Below, one piece after another: positions 35,102 through 43,653 of a stretch of 64,000 bases of DNA (the first letter of the stretch is position 1; each line of letters begins with the position of its first letter). This DNA comes from Halorientalis sp. IM1011 (GTDB lineage: Archaea > Halobacteriota > Halobacteria > Halobacteriales > Haloarculaceae): assembly GCF_001989615.1 (NCBI RefSeq), contig NZ_CP019067.1, positions 1,426,001 through 1,490,000 on the forward strand, written 5' to 3'. The position numbers were made by a program, and so were the translations under genes. Below the pieces are notes generated by a model. It saw only the letters and a program-made list of their open reading frames with translations. It did not search any database and was not told the origin of the DNA.

Positions 35102-37306
35102 TTAGTCGTCGGCGGGTGCGGACTCGCCGCCGGCGGCCGCGCCGGCCCTGACGCCGCCGGACTCGATGGCTTCGACGAGCAGTTCGGCCACGTCGACGAC
35201 CTCGATGTCGTCCTCGAAGTTGCCGGTCTTGCGGCCGTCCTCGTACATCGTCATGCACATCGGGCAGGCGACGACGAATTTCTCGACGGCGTTGCCGGCC
35301 TCGGTGTCCTCCAGGGCTTCCCGGAGGCGTTCCTCGCTCGGTTTCTCTTCTTCTTCGAGTTCCATCCAGAGGCCGCCGCCACCGCCACCGCAACAGTAGG
35401 AGTCGTCGCGGTTGCGCGGCATCTCGTGGAGGTCACAGCCCGTGGCGCGGATCAACTCGCGCGGGGCCTCGTACTCGTCGTTGTACCGGCCGAGGTGACA
35501 GGGGTCGTGGTACGTGACGGTGTAGTCGAGTTCGGTGCCGGTGAGGCCGAGTTTCCCGCGGTCGACGAGTTCCTCGACGGCCTGGGTCCAGTGGTAGATG
35601 CCGGCGTCGGGGTTCCACTCGTCGTCCTCGATGTCGAAGTCCATCATCGGGTCGTCGGCGAACTCCTCGAAGTCGACCTCCGGATACTCGTTCTTGAACG
35701 TGTTGAACGAATGGGGGTCGGTACAGACGATCTTCTCGAAGTTCACGTCCTGGAAGTTCTCGACCATCGTCGCGGCCTGCTCGACGAACAGGAACTCCTC
35801 GCCGACCCGCCGGATGTCGTTGGCGTCGTAGACCTCGTCCTCGTAGAGGATACCGAACTCCACGTCGGCCTCCTGGAACAGTTTGGCCAGCGACCGGGCG
35901 ACCTGCTTGTTGCGGTCGTCGTAGGACGGGTAGTCGCCGACGTACCAGAGGAACTCGACGTCCTCCTCGCGGGCGTCGGCCACGTCGAATTCGAGGTCCT
36001 CGGCCCAGTCGCCGCGGTTGCGCTGGGAGTTGCCGAAGGTGTTGCCCTTCTGCATGACGTTCTGGAACACGTCCTGCAGGCTGGGCTGGATCTCGCCCTC
36101 GTCGGTGAGCTGGCGGTTGAGCCGGGTGAAGGTCTTGAGGTGCTCGATCTCGACCGGGCAGGCGTCCATGCAGGCCATGCAGGCCATGCAGGACTCCATC
36201 GTCTCGGCCTGGATCACCGCGTCGTCGGAGTCGCCGACGATGGTCTTCTCGTCGCCGCCGTTGTCGACGTGTTCGCGGTAGTTCTTCAGGTCGAGGATCA
36301 CGTCCCGCGGCGAGAGGGGACGGCCGGAGCCGTTGGCCGGGCAGACCGAGGTACACCGGCCACACTTCGTACAGGCGTCCTGATCGAGGATCTCCTTCCA
36401 CGAAAAGGAGTCCATCGACTCCGCGCCGGTGTCGGCGTCCAGATCCGCGGGGATGCCGGGCAGACGCTTGCCGGCTTTCTCGTCGCGCGTGACGACGTTG
36501 GCGAACGACGAGATCATGTGGAACGGTTTCGCGTAGGGGATCGCCGCGATGAAGATGAAGGCGTTGATGGCGTGGCCCCACCAGATGATCGGATACAGCG
36601 CCGTGGCCGTCTCCGGGGTCATCCCGGCGGCCGCGAACACGTCCTTGAGGAACCAGCCGACGAAACTGACGGTCTCGAACGAGACGTCACGGACCGCGCT
36701 GGTGCCCAGAATTCGGATGGCCTCGGCGACGAACCCGCCGACGCCGAGCAGGAACAGCGACCAGATGAACAGGTGGTCCTCCAGACTGGAGTTCGGGCCC
36801 CAGAGGCGCTCGTTCCGGACGACGTAGCGCCGATACAGCGCCATGCCGATCCCGACGACAAAGAGCAGGCCCATGAAGTCCATCACGAGCGAGTACGAGA
36901 GGTAGAAGTCCCCGTTGAAGATGGAGTAGCTCTGGCCCGTCAGGAGTTTCCCGCCCTTCTCGAGGAAGTCCATGTCGATAGCCAGGATCGTCGTCCCGAT
37001 GAGCAGGGTCAGAAAGCCCCACAGGATGAACGAGTGCATCAGTCCGCCGTAGAGGTCACGATCGAACTGTTTCTCGTTCGTGAACACGATCTTTGTCGCC
37101 TCGGTGATCCGACTGCCGAGGTCGTCGAGGCGTTCGAACCAGTCCTCGTCGCCCTGTGTGTACCGGTCGAACCGCCGGTACACACCCCAGATCAGCACTG
37201 CGACAGTGATAGCGGCGAGGTAGTAGAAGACGACCTCGCCAAGGTGGCCGATCTGCCACATCGTCGGCCGCGTGACGGTGTCACCCGCCTGCAACGGTAG
37301 TACCAT
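35102..37306 (-). CDS. Membrane-bound Fe-S oxidoreductase (HdrD/GlpC/EtfD-like)
   Basis: 734 residues. The N-terminal 280 residues hold about five helices with conserved His, like a nitrate reductase gamma/HdrE cytochrome b domain. Two [4Fe-4S] motifs follow (CTKCGRCTSVCP, and CMACMACMDACP in the regular C-x2-C-x2-C-x3-CP spacing). Then come two CCG-type domains (DPCHLGRYN ... DSYCCGGGGGGLW and a C-terminal CPMCMTMYED). This architecture is known in heterodisulfide reductase relatives and in mycobacterial EtfD, which passes electrons from electron-transfer flavoprotein to menaquinone. An ETF:quinone role in fatty-acid oxidation is the best guess but is inferred. It is divergent from the CMI4-like gene. 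Confidence 0.85.
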   Translation of the reverse strand: MVLPLQAGDTVTRPTMWQIGHLGEVVFYYLAAITVAVLIWGVYRRFDRYTQGDEDWFERLDDLGSRITEATKIVFTNEKQFDRDLYGGLMHSFILWGFLTLLIGTTILAIDMDFLEKGGKLLTGQSYSIFNGDFYLSYSLVMDFMGLLFVVGIGMALYRRYVVRNERLWGPNSSLEDHLFIWSLFLLGVGGFVAEAIRILGTSAVRDVSFETVSFVGWFLKDVFAAAGMTPETATALYPIIWWGHAINAFIFIAAIPYAKPFHMISSFANVVTRDEKAGKRLPGIPADLDADTGAESMDSFSWKEILDQDACTKCGRCTSVCPANGSGRPLSPRDVILDLKNYREHVDNGGDEKTIVGDSDDAVIQAETMESCMACMACMDACPVEIEHLKTFTRLNRQLTDEGEIQPSLQDVFQNVMQKGNTFGNSQRNRGDWAEDLEFDVADAREEDVEFLWYVGDYPSYDDRNKQVARSLAKLFQEADVEFGILYEDEVYDANDIRRVGEEFLFVEQAATMVENFQDVNFEKIVCTDPHSFNTFKNEYPEVDFEEFADDPMMDFDIEDDEWNPDAGIYHWTQAVEELVDRGKLGLTGTELDYTVTYHDPCHLGRYNDEYEAPRELIRATGCDLHEMPRNRDDSYCCGGGGGGLWMELEEEEKPSEERLREALEDTEAGNAVEKFVVACPMCMTMYEDGRKTGNFEDDIEVVDVAELLVEAIESGGVRAGAAAGGESAPADD

Positions 37307-37482
37307 GTTGTGGGTGTGTGGAAGTTACGCGCTTAAGTCTTGCCAAGCGCCAGCATACCCACGCTACACAACTGGCACGCGATTTTTCGACCGAGTGGTC
37401 GGTTCCCCGCCCCTATCACCCCACCCGACCGGCTATCGCCGGCAACACCTTTTTGTACGCGCGTCGATCGGTACGGGGCACG

Positions 37483-38091
37483 ATGGACGACAAGACCGAG
37501 GAACTCCGGGACATCTTCGTCGACGTGACCGACGAGGAGACCGTCACGGAGTCCCAGGCGGAGGGGCCGGGGTCGCTCACCGACGCCGACGACGAGGCGG
37601 TCACGGCCCGCATCGAGGCCGTCGTCGAGCGCATGGCCGACCGCTACGACTTCTCGACCGCCCTCGACACCGACGCCCTCGTGGCGATCGTCCGCGGGTT
37701 CTACGACGGCGACGACGACGAGCGACTGGCCGACGAGGTCGATCTCGACCCCGATACCGTCTTTCGCGCCCGCATGGACCTCCACCTGCTCGACGACGCC
37801 GACACCGACTTCCCGTTCGACCTGTCTATCATCCGTGACGCCCGCAGCGAGGGCGACGACCCCGATCCCGCCGCCCTCGCCGACGAACTCGACGCCGACT
37901 CCGAAACCGTCGAGCGTGCGCTCGCCGTGATCGACGCACAGGCCGAGATTCGCCGCGTCAGTGGCCGCTTCCAGAGCGAATTCGAAGACGCCATCCCCGA
38001 CGCCGCCCTCTCGATCCGGCTGACCGAGTCCGCCCAGGAGGACGGCCTCGAAGAGGCCGCCGAGGACATCGAGACGGATACCAAGTTCTGA
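37483..38091 (+). CDS. Conditioned-medium-induced protein 4-like (CMI4)
   Basis: 202 residues, soluble and extremely acidic. The opening MDDKTEELRDIFVDVTDEET followed by VTESQ is the sequence I recall for the widespread haloarchaeal protein annotated as conditioned medium-induced protein 4. It is mostly helical and has two weak helix-turn-helix-like stretches (RLADEVDLDPDTVFRARMDL and ALADELDADSETVERALAVI), suggesting a regulator. The ATG at 37483 is 27-30 bases after TTTTTGTA, and the longer open frame upstream is not coding. Function is not established. Confidence 0.72.
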   Translation: MDDKTEELRDIFVDVTDEETVTESQAEGPGSLTDADDEAVTARIEAVVERMADRYDFSTALDTDALVAIVRGFYDGDDDERLADEVDLDPDTVFRARMDLHLLDDADTDFPFDLSIIRDARSEGDDPDPAALADELDADSETVERALAVIDAQAEIRRVSGRFQSEFEDAIPDAALSIRLTESAQEDGLEEAAEDIETDTKF

Positions 38092-38114
38092 AACCCACGT
38101 TTTTCCCGCTCGGA

Positions 38115-38317
38115 TGGCCTGCGGCCACCATCTGCTCACGGGCGCGAAGCGCCCGTTCGCATGGTATGCGGGAGTGGTTCGAGAGAGCGAAGCTCTCTCG
38201 TCATCACGAGGGACTTGGTCCCTCGAACGACTTTGCTCCCGCACTACTCGCGGCAAAAACGTGGGCGAAAAAGGCCGAGAGCGCGCTCCCGGTGAACCGG
38301 CGGCCGGAGGCCGCCGG
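38115..38317. repeat. Dispersed hairpin cluster, copy 4 (inverted)
   Basis: In the 304-base gap before the next gene. Stems are TGGCC-TGC-GGCCA (38115-38127), ACGGGCGC-GAA-GCGCCCGT (38138-38156), CGAGAGAGC-GAA-GCTCTCTCG (38180-38200), CGAGGGAC-TTG-GTCCCTCG (38207-38225) and CCGGCGGCC-GGA-GGCCGCCGG (38297-38317). CTGCTCACGGGC and TTCGCATGGTAT are the reverse complement of the shared core of copies 1 and 3. AAAAACGTGGGCGAAAAAGGC separates the last two. Confidence 0.8.
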
Positions 38318-38395
38318 ACGGTGGCAGGATCCGCACCGCGACCGCACCGCCCGGCACAGAGTTCTTCGCAGTCCGCGCGAAACAGCTGCTCCACG

Positions 38396-38791
38396 ATGCC
38401 CTCAGTCACCGCCCGCGACTGGTTCCCCGACGGAGCCCCCGACAAAATCGAAGTCGCCATCGCCGTCGTCCTCCTGTTCGACGTGGCCTACGACTTCTAC
38501 ACCGGGGAGCCAGTCGTCTGGTCCTGGTTCGTCGGCGGGTTCGTCGCCTGTGTGCTCGCGCTAGGTCCGGTCGCGGCCTCCCCCGTCGGGTCGCAGGTGG
38601 ACACATGGTTCCGTGACATCGGCGTCGCCGGCCGCGCCCTAGTCATCATCGCCTTCGCGGTCGTGGTCTGGATGGGGTACGAGTTCGCCGGGCTACCCCC
38701 GAAACGCCTATCGAGCGCCGCGAGCGGCATCTTCCTCGCGGTCGGGTTCGTCATCGGAGTTCGACTGTTCTCCGCTCGTACCGTGGGATAG
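38396..38791 (+). CDS. Four-TM membrane protein, uncharacterised
   Basis: 131 residues with four hydrophobic helices (IEVAIAVVLLFDVAYDFY, WSWFVGGFVACVLALGPVA, GRALVIIAFAVVVWMGYEF and GIFLAVGFVIGVRLFS) and short polar ends. The ATG at 38396 is the first Met after the hairpin cluster. An upstream open frame is hairpin DNA. No family recognised. It precedes the Cas4-like gene by 42 bases, but that gene has its own TATA-like box. Confidence 0.65.
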   Translation: MPSVTARDWFPDGAPDKIEVAIAVVLLFDVAYDFYTGEPVVWSWFVGGFVACVLALGPVAASPVGSQVDTWFRDIGVAGRALVIIAFAVVVWMGYEFAGLPPKRLSSAASGIFLAVGFVIGVRLFSARTVG

Positions 38792-38833
38792 AGGGACGAA
38801 AGTTCAAGTACGAATCCGGAACCAGCCCCGGCT

Positions 38834-39481
38834 ATGCACACGTTCCGGGACGTGGAGACGGCCGCGTACTGCCCGCGAAAGCTCTACTACCGCCGCCGCG
38901 CCGGGCCGCCGGACGTACCCGACGAGGTCGCCGCCTGCCGAAACCTCGCCTTCGAGTACGAGCGCCTGCTCGACAGCGACGCCGACCTGCTGGCCGCCCC
39001 CATCGAGGTCTCACCCACCACGTTTCGCTCCCGACTGGGCCAGGCGAAGGCCAGACTCGACGCCTGGGACGGACTGGTCGATCCGCCGATCCGTGAGCGA
39101 ATGCTGGAGGGCAGGGAGTGTCGCGGCGTCGCACACAAGGTACTCGAAGACCCGCTGGCTCCCTCGCTCGTGTTCGCCGGCAGTCCGCCCGACGTAGGGG
39201 TCTGGGAGCCCCAGACCGCGCGGCTGGTCGCGGCCGCCAAGGCGCTGTCCTGGGAGCGGGAGACACCGGTCGAGCGCGCGTTCGCGGAGTATCCGGCCTA
39301 CGGCGTCATCAGGGAGGTGCCGCTGACCACGCGCCGGAAGGGGACCTATCGCAGCGCCGTTCGGACCGCCGAGGCCGTCGACGGACCACCGGGGCGCATC
39401 GACGACGACGCGAAGTGTTCCCCCTGCGAGTTCCGCGAGCAGTGTGGGGTCCGCACCCGGTCACTCCGGTCGCTGCTCTAA
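38834..39481 (+). CDS. Solo Cas4/Dna2-like Fe-S protein
   Basis: 215 residues. One cysteine near the N-terminus (TAAYCPRKLYYRR, Cys13) and three at the C-terminus (CSPCEFREQC; Cys195, Cys198, Cys204) reproduce the four [4Fe-4S] ligands of Cas4 and AddB-type nucleases. The central part has EYPAYGVIREVPLTTRRKGTYR where the RecB-type nuclease motifs (GxxD, then ExK) should be, but no canonical D...ExK is apparent. It may therefore be an inactive or divergent nuclease. No other cas gene or repeat-spacer array is in the window. It is leaderless by promoter geometry (AGTTCAAG box 27 bases upstream). Confidence 0.72.
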   Translation: MHTFRDVETAAYCPRKLYYRRRAGPPDVPDEVAACRNLAFEYERLLDSDADLLAAPIEVSPTTFRSRLGQAKARLDAWDGLVDPPIRERMLEGRECRGVAHKVLEDPLAPSLVFAGSPPDVGVWEPQTARLVAAAKALSWERETPVERAFAEYPAYGVIREVPLTTRRKGTYRSAVRTAEAVDGPPGRIDDDAKCSPCEFREQCGVRTRSLRSLL

Positions 39482-39577
39482 CCATTTATATATCCAGACG
39501 CCCGTCAGCTATCCGTCTGACACAGGTCATATCCGGCCGCAGTATGGCGGTTTCGGGATGGCAGAATGTCCACGGGG

Positions 39578-39585
39578 TTTAAGTA
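39578..39585 (+). promoter_or_regulatory. Strong orphan TTTAAGTA promoter-like box
   Basis: GGGGTTTAAGTA in the 297-base gap 39482-39778 resembles strong haloarchaeal promoters of stable RNAs. A transcript would begin near 39607. It would read through CCGTTTTTG (39627-39635) into a GC-rich, self-complementary region up to about 39720. No protein frame or tRNA follows directly, and the ilvA start at 39779 has its own box (about 39750). A small RNA is possible. Confidence 0.3.
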
Positions 39586-39778
39586 TCTCGGAGGTGGCAG
39601 TCGAAACGCAGTCACACGCTCCATTCCGTTTTTGCCGGCCCGTGGCACGGACCGCGAGCCGCGCGGCCGACCATCGGGAGGCCGCGGACAGAGCGAGGGG
39701 TGACCACAGGGGACCGTGAGCGGTGCGGTCGCGACGCGTCCGGGAAACCCCTAACTCCGCGTAGTGGGAAATCCGAGC

Positions 39779-40990
39779 ATGCTCGAACTCGCGGACGTGG
39801 AGGCGGCGCGCGAGCGGGTCGCGGAGACGGCCAGACACACGCCACTGGAGTACTCCCACAGTTTCTCGTCGATGACCGACGCGGCGGTCCACCTGAAACT
39901 GGAGACGTTCCAGCGCACGGGCGCGTTCAAGATCCGAGGCGCGACAAACCGGATCGCGACGCTCTCCGAGACGGAACGTGAGGCCGGCGTCGTGACGGCC
40001 AGTGCCGGCAACCACGCCCAGGGGGTCGCGCTGGCGGCCACACGGATCGGCGTCGACTCGAAGATCGTCATGCCCGAACCCGCGCCGGTCTCGAAGGTGC
40101 AGGCCACCCGGGCCTACGGGGCCGAGGTCGTCCTCCACGGCGAGGACTACAGCGAAGCCACCGAACGCGCCCACGAGATCGAACGCGAGGAGAACCGCAC
40201 CTACGTCCACGCCTTCGACGACCCGATGGTGATGGCCGGGCAGGGCACCATCGGCCTGGAAATCCTCGAGGACTGCCCCGAGGTCGAGACCGTCGTCGTC
40301 CCCATCGGCGGCGGCGGCCTCATCAGCGGCATCGCCACGGCGATCAAGGGCCGAAACCCCGACGTGCGCGTGATCGGCGTTCAGGCCGAAGGAGCCTCCA
40401 GCGCGGCCGCGTCGCTGGCGAAGGGGGAAATCGTCGAGCGCGACAGCGTCGAGACCATCGCCGACGGCATCGCGACCCGGCGGATCGGCGACGAGACGTT
40501 TCCGATCATCCAGGAGCGCGTCGACGAGGTGGTCACGGTATCTGACGAGGAGATCGCCGTCGCGCTGACGAAACTGCTGGAGCGCTCGAAGACCCTCGTC
40601 GAAGGTGCGGGCGCGGTCCCGCTGGCGGCCGTCCTCGAAGAGCGGTTCGACTACGAGGAGGGCGAGGTTATCGTCCCGGCGCTCTGTGGGGGCAACATCG
40701 ACCTCAACCAGCTCACCACGGTGATCCTGCGAGGGCTGGTGAAGACCGGTCGCTACCTGCGGCTGCGGACGGTCCTCAAAGACCGGCCCGGGACGCTGGA
40801 GGAGTTGACGAACATCCTCTCGGAACACCGGGCGAACATCTACGCCATCCGCCACGACCGCACGTCCCGCGACGTGGCGATGAACGACGCCGAGGTCGAA
40901 CTCGACCTCGAAACGCGGGGCCACGACCACGTCGCGATCGTGCTCGAGGCTCTGGAGGAGGCGGGCTACGAGACCGAGGTCCTGCTCTAG
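39779..40990 (+). CDS. ilvA: Threonine ammonia-lyase (threonine dehydratase) with ACT domain
   Basis: 403 residues. A PLP fold type II enzyme deaminating threonine to 2-oxobutyrate, feeding isoleucine synthesis or threonine catabolism. The PLP lysine is in FQRTGAFKIRGATNRI, the phosphate loop is PIGGGGLISGIA, and SAGNHAQGVA binds substrate. A C-terminal ACT domain (RLRTVLKDRPGTLEELTNILSEHRANIYAIRHDR) of the short TdcB-like type suggests allosteric control. The ATG at 39779 has a CCTAAC box 27 bases upstream. Its stop codon overlaps that of the convergent patatin gene within a CTAG. Confidence 0.92.
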   Translation: MLELADVEAARERVAETARHTPLEYSHSFSSMTDAAVHLKLETFQRTGAFKIRGATNRIATLSETEREAGVVTASAGNHAQGVALAATRIGVDSKIVMPEPAPVSKVQATRAYGAEVVLHGEDYSEATERAHEIEREENRTYVHAFDDPMVMAGQGTIGLEILEDCPEVETVVVPIGGGGLISGIATAIKGRNPDVRVIGVQAEGASSAAASLAKGEIVERDSVETIADGIATRRIGDETFPIIQERVDEVVTVSDEEIAVALTKLLERSKTLVEGAGAVPLAAVLEERFDYEEGEVIVPALCGGNIDLNQLTTVILRGLVKTGRYLRLRTVLKDRPGTLEELTNILSEHRANIYAIRHDRTSRDVAMNDAEVELDLETRGHDHVAIVLEALEEAGYETEVLL

Positions 40991-41946
40991 CGGTCGTCGA
41001 GGAACGCCTCGGCCCGCTCGCGGCCCAGCTCGATCATCTCCTCGACGAACTCGGGGCTGCGATCGAGTTTCGAGGCGTAGGAGAACTCGTCCGGGAGGCC
41101 GAGCTGGTGGACGGCTGTCTCTCTGAACTCGTCGTCCGGGAGGTACCCGTCGCGGACGAACTCGTTGATCCGCTCGACGTGGTGCAGCTCCTGATTGAGC
41201 GAGAGGTTGCCCGCGAGTTCGTTGCGCCGGTCGACGATCTCACGCATCGAAGTCGGGTTGCCCGACCGTGTCTGGGGGTTGATCCGGACGACCCACAGCT
41301 CCTCGGGTTTGCGCTCGTACGGAACGTGGAACAGGTCCCGGATCGGCGGGTTCTGGGAGAACAGGCCGTCCCAGTGGCTGTCGCCGTCGATCTCGACCGC
41401 CGGGAACAGGTGCGGGACGGCCGCGGAGGCGAGCACCGCCGTCGGCGTCACGTCGCCGCCGGTGAACGTCTCGAAGGTCCCGGCCTCGATGTCGACGGCC
41501 CCGACGACGAGTTCGGGTGTGTCGGCCGTCGCCAGCGCTGGCAGCGCGTCGAAGTCGACGACTTCCGTCAGCGTCTCGCGGAGCTGGTCCTGCCCCCAGG
41601 CGGCGAAGGGGTACTGGTAGGGACTGATCTCCGGGAAAGGGACGCCCATGTTCTCCAGATAGGTGGTCCAGACCAGCGCGTCGTTGCTCGTCCTGTCGAG
41701 TGGGCCCGACGCCGCAAGTTCGGTCCAGAGGTCCTCGAGCACCGACGGCGCAGTCGTGTCGTCGGCGAGGGAGCCGTACCAGCCGGCGACAGCCGCGAAC
41801 GCGCCGCCGGAGGTACCGCTGAGTCCCACCAGCCGGTCGCCTCGGCGGTCGATGGCCGGCAGGAGTTCCCCGAGGGCACCGGCGGTGAACGCGGTGTGGC
41901 TACCCCCACCCTGGCACGCGATCGCGACGTTCGTCTCGTCGCTCAT
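40987..41946 (-). CDS. Patatin-like phospholipase/esterase
   Basis: 319 residues. The oxyanion loop is CQGGGSHTAF (11-20), the nucleophile elbow G-T-Ser46-G-G (GTSGG) and the catalytic Asp193 of WDGLFSQNPP. Together they form the Ser-Asp dyad of patatins. It should hydrolyse an acyl ester. Archaeal lipids are ether-linked, so the natural substrate is unclear (polyhydroxyalkanoate or exogenous lipids are options). The neighbouring SDR resembles 3-hydroxybutyrate dehydrogenase, and a PHB-related role is speculative. Confidence 0.88.
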   Translation of the reverse strand: MSDETNVAIACQGGGSHTAFTAGALGELLPAIDRRGDRLVGLSGTSGGAFAAVAGWYGSLADDTTAPSVLEDLWTELAASGPLDRTSNDALVWTTYLENMGVPFPEISPYQYPFAAWGQDQLRETLTEVVDFDALPALATADTPELVVGAVDIEAGTFETFTGGDVTPTAVLASAAVPHLFPAVEIDGDSHWDGLFSQNPPIRDLFHVPYERKPEELWVVRINPQTRSGNPTSMREIVDRRNELAGNLSLNQELHHVERINEFVRDGYLPDDEFRETAVHQLGLPDEFSYASKLDRSPEFVEEMIELGRERAEAFLDDR

Positions 41947-41977
41947 GATCCCGTCTCCGGCCCCGAGTCACCTAAAC

Positions 41978-42832
41978 TCACTCGTACGTCGACAGGTGGC
42001 CCCCGTCCCAGGTGAGGTCGCCGCCGTCGAGGTGTTTGCCGTACTCCGAGAACCCGAGGGTGAAGAGGTTCGCCACGTCGACCGGCTCCATCATCTCCGT
42101 GACCTGGGACTCCCCGAGCATCACGTCCTCGACGACCTCCTCTTCGGTGATGCCGCGCTCCTCGGCGGTGTCGGGGATCTGGTCTGTCACCAGCGGCGTC
42201 TTCACGTACCCCGTCGAGACGGTGAACGCGCGCAGGGGGCCGTCGCCCTCCGCAGCGATGGATTTCGTCAGCCCCCGCAGGCCGAACTTCGAGGTGATGT
42301 AGCCCGCCTTGTCCTGGGTCGCCGTGTGGCCGTGGATCGAGCACATGTTCCCGATCGCACCCACGCCGTCGTCGGTGTCGCGGATGTGGGGCATCACGAG
42401 CTTGGCGATCAGGAACGGGGCGCGGACCATCACGTCGTGCAGCAGGTCGTACTTCTCCATCGGAAACTCCGGAAGCGGCGAGATGTGCTGGAGGCCCGCG
42501 ATGTTGGCGACGTAGCGCAGGTCGCCTTCCTCGGCGGCCCCGTCGACGATCCGACGCACGTCCTCGTCGTTCGTCAGGTCGCCGACGATCTCGTGAATTT
42601 CGCCGCTCACACTCATTCCCTCGGCCTTCTCGGTCGTCCCGGCCAGTCCTTCCTCGTCCACGTCGGTCGCCGCGACGGCGAGGCCGTTCTCCGCCAGCGC
42701 GACCGCGGTCGCGCGGCCGATGCCCGAGCCGGCGCCGGTCACCAGCGCCACGCTGTCGGTCGTGAAGCGGTCGTCGTCCAGGGTCAGAATGCGGTCGGCC
42801 GTGAGTTCCGGGGGTTCGACTCCGTCTGTCAT
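41978..42832 (-). CDS. SDR oxidoreductase, 3-hydroxybutyrate dehydrogenase-like
   Basis: 284 residues. Rossmann motif GAGSGIG (33-39), NAD(P)-binding Asp57 region, and the catalytic Ser165, Tyr178 and Lys182 (SIHGHTATQDKAGYITSK). The body and the C-terminal lid with VSTGYVKTPLVTDQIPDTAEE resemble D-3-hydroxybutyrate dehydrogenases more than reductases of fatty-acid synthesis. A roughly 28-residue N-terminal extension precedes the first strand. The ATG at 42832 is 28 bases from a CAAAAAG box. It is co-oriented with the patatin gene, 31 bases upstream of it. Confidence 0.85.
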   Translation of the reverse strand: MTDGVEPPELTADRILTLDDDRFTTDSVALVTGAGSGIGRATAVALAENGLAVAATDVDEEGLAGTTEKAEGMSVSGEIHEIVGDLTNDEDVRRIVDGAAEEGDLRYVANIAGLQHISPLPEFPMEKYDLLHDVMVRAPFLIAKLVMPHIRDTDDGVGAIGNMCSIHGHTATQDKAGYITSKFGLRGLTKSIAAEGDGPLRAFTVSTGYVKTPLVTDQIPDTAEERGITEEEVVEDVMLGESQVTEMMEPVDVANLFTLGFSEYGKHLDGGDLTWDGGHLSTYE

Positions 42833-42937
42833 GATTGCATCTGACTCCCCGACCGTGCAAAAAGATGGGCGTGTACATACCAGCGACTCGGCGACGCACC
42901 GCCGGTGTTTAAGTCCGCGCCGACCCCGTGTTCGTCC

Positions 42938-43315
42938 ATGAAACGCACCGTCAGCACCGACGACGCGCCCGCGGCGGTCGGGGCCTACAGTCAGGCCACC
43001 GCGACCGACTCGCTCGTGTTCACCGCCGGCCAGATTCCCCTCACCCCGGACGGGGAGTTGCTCGACGACGCCCCCATCGCCGACCAGACCGAGCAGGCAC
43101 TCGACAACCTCCGTGCCATCGTCGAGGAGGCCGGCGCGACCATGGACGACGTGCTGAAAGTCACCGTCTACATGGCCGACATCGACGACTTCGAGGCGAT
43201 GAACGAGACCTACGCCACCTACTTCGAGGACGAGCCACCGGCCCGCAGCGCCGTCGAGGTAGGTGCCCTCCCGAAAGGCGTCGGCGTCGAGATCGAGGCC
43301 GTCGTCACGACCTGA
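42938..43315 (+). CDS. ridA: RidA-family enamine/imine deaminase
   Basis: 125 residues, exact family length. Signature GAYSQATATDSLVFTAGQIPLTPDG at the N-terminus, catalytic Arg103 in PARSAVEVGALPKGVGVEIEA and the C-terminal acidic residue. RidA hydrolyses 2-aminoacrylate and related enamines released by PLP dehydratases such as the threonine dehydratase encoded 2 kb away. Leaderless start, with TTTAAG 27 bases before the ATG. Confidence 0.95.
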   Translation: MKRTVSTDDAPAAVGAYSQATATDSLVFTAGQIPLTPDGELLDDAPIADQTEQALDNLRAIVEEAGATMDDVLKVTVYMADIDDFEAMNETYATYFEDEPPARSAVEVGALPKGVGVEIEAVVTT

Positions 43316-43518
43316 TGGACCCACGCATCAAGTCGAGCCTGCTGTGGGGTTTCGTCGGCGGGCTTGGCTTTCTGGTGCTGTTGCAGGGGTACGAACTCGT
43401 GAGTACGGAACGGGTGGACTGGCTCGTGAAGTTCGCCGTCGCTGCCCTCGTCGTGGCCGGGGCGAGTGGGGTGAGCTACGTCTATCAGTTCGGGCTGACG
43501 ACGGACCCCAAAGGGTAA
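43315..43518 (+). CDS. Small two-TM protein coupled to ridA
   Basis: 67 residues. Two hydrophobic helices (LLWGFVGGLGFLVLLQGYEL and LVKFAVAALVVAGASGVSYVYQF) with a short charged loop. The ATG shares its first base with the ridA stop (TGATG), so it is translated by coupling and co-transcribed. It looks conserved in style but I recognise no family. Confidence 0.7.
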   Translation: MDPRIKSSLLWGFVGGLGFLVLLQGYELVSTERVDWLVKFAVAALVVAGASGVSYVYQFGLTTDPKG

Positions 43519-43552
43519 ACGTTAAACGCAGAACGGCGATAGGCTCACGTGA

Positions 43553-43634
43553 GCCAGGATGGCCGAACGGTAAGGCGCACGCCTGGAAAGCGTGTTCCCT
43601 TCCGGGATTCTGGGTTCAAATCCCAGTCCTGGCG
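43553..43634 (+). tRNA. tRNA-Ser (GGA anticodon)
   Basis: 82 bases. Acceptor GCCAGGA/TCCTGGC with discriminator G, D-arm GCC..GGC, anticodon stem CACGC/GCGTG around CTGGAAA (anticodon GGA), long variable arm TCCC-TTCC-GGGA and T-arm CTGGG-TTCAAAT-CCCAG. All stems pair perfectly. No CCA is encoded and there is no intron. A TAAACGTTAAAC box (about 43516-43527) places the transcript start at or next to the mature 5' end. Confidence 0.97.
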
Positions 43635-43653
43635 TGTCTGTGACGAGCAACCC

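Noticed and set aside
36160-36200. Tandem GCAGGCCAT repeats that looked like a microsatellite in the Fe-S oxidoreductase gene
   Set aside because: They encode CMACMACMDAC, which is exactly the C-x2-C-x2-C-x3-C spacing of a normal [4Fe-4S] site.
38834-39481. CRISPR-Cas locus suggested by the Cas4-like gene
   Set aside because: No other cas gene and no regularly spaced direct repeats occur anywhere in the window.
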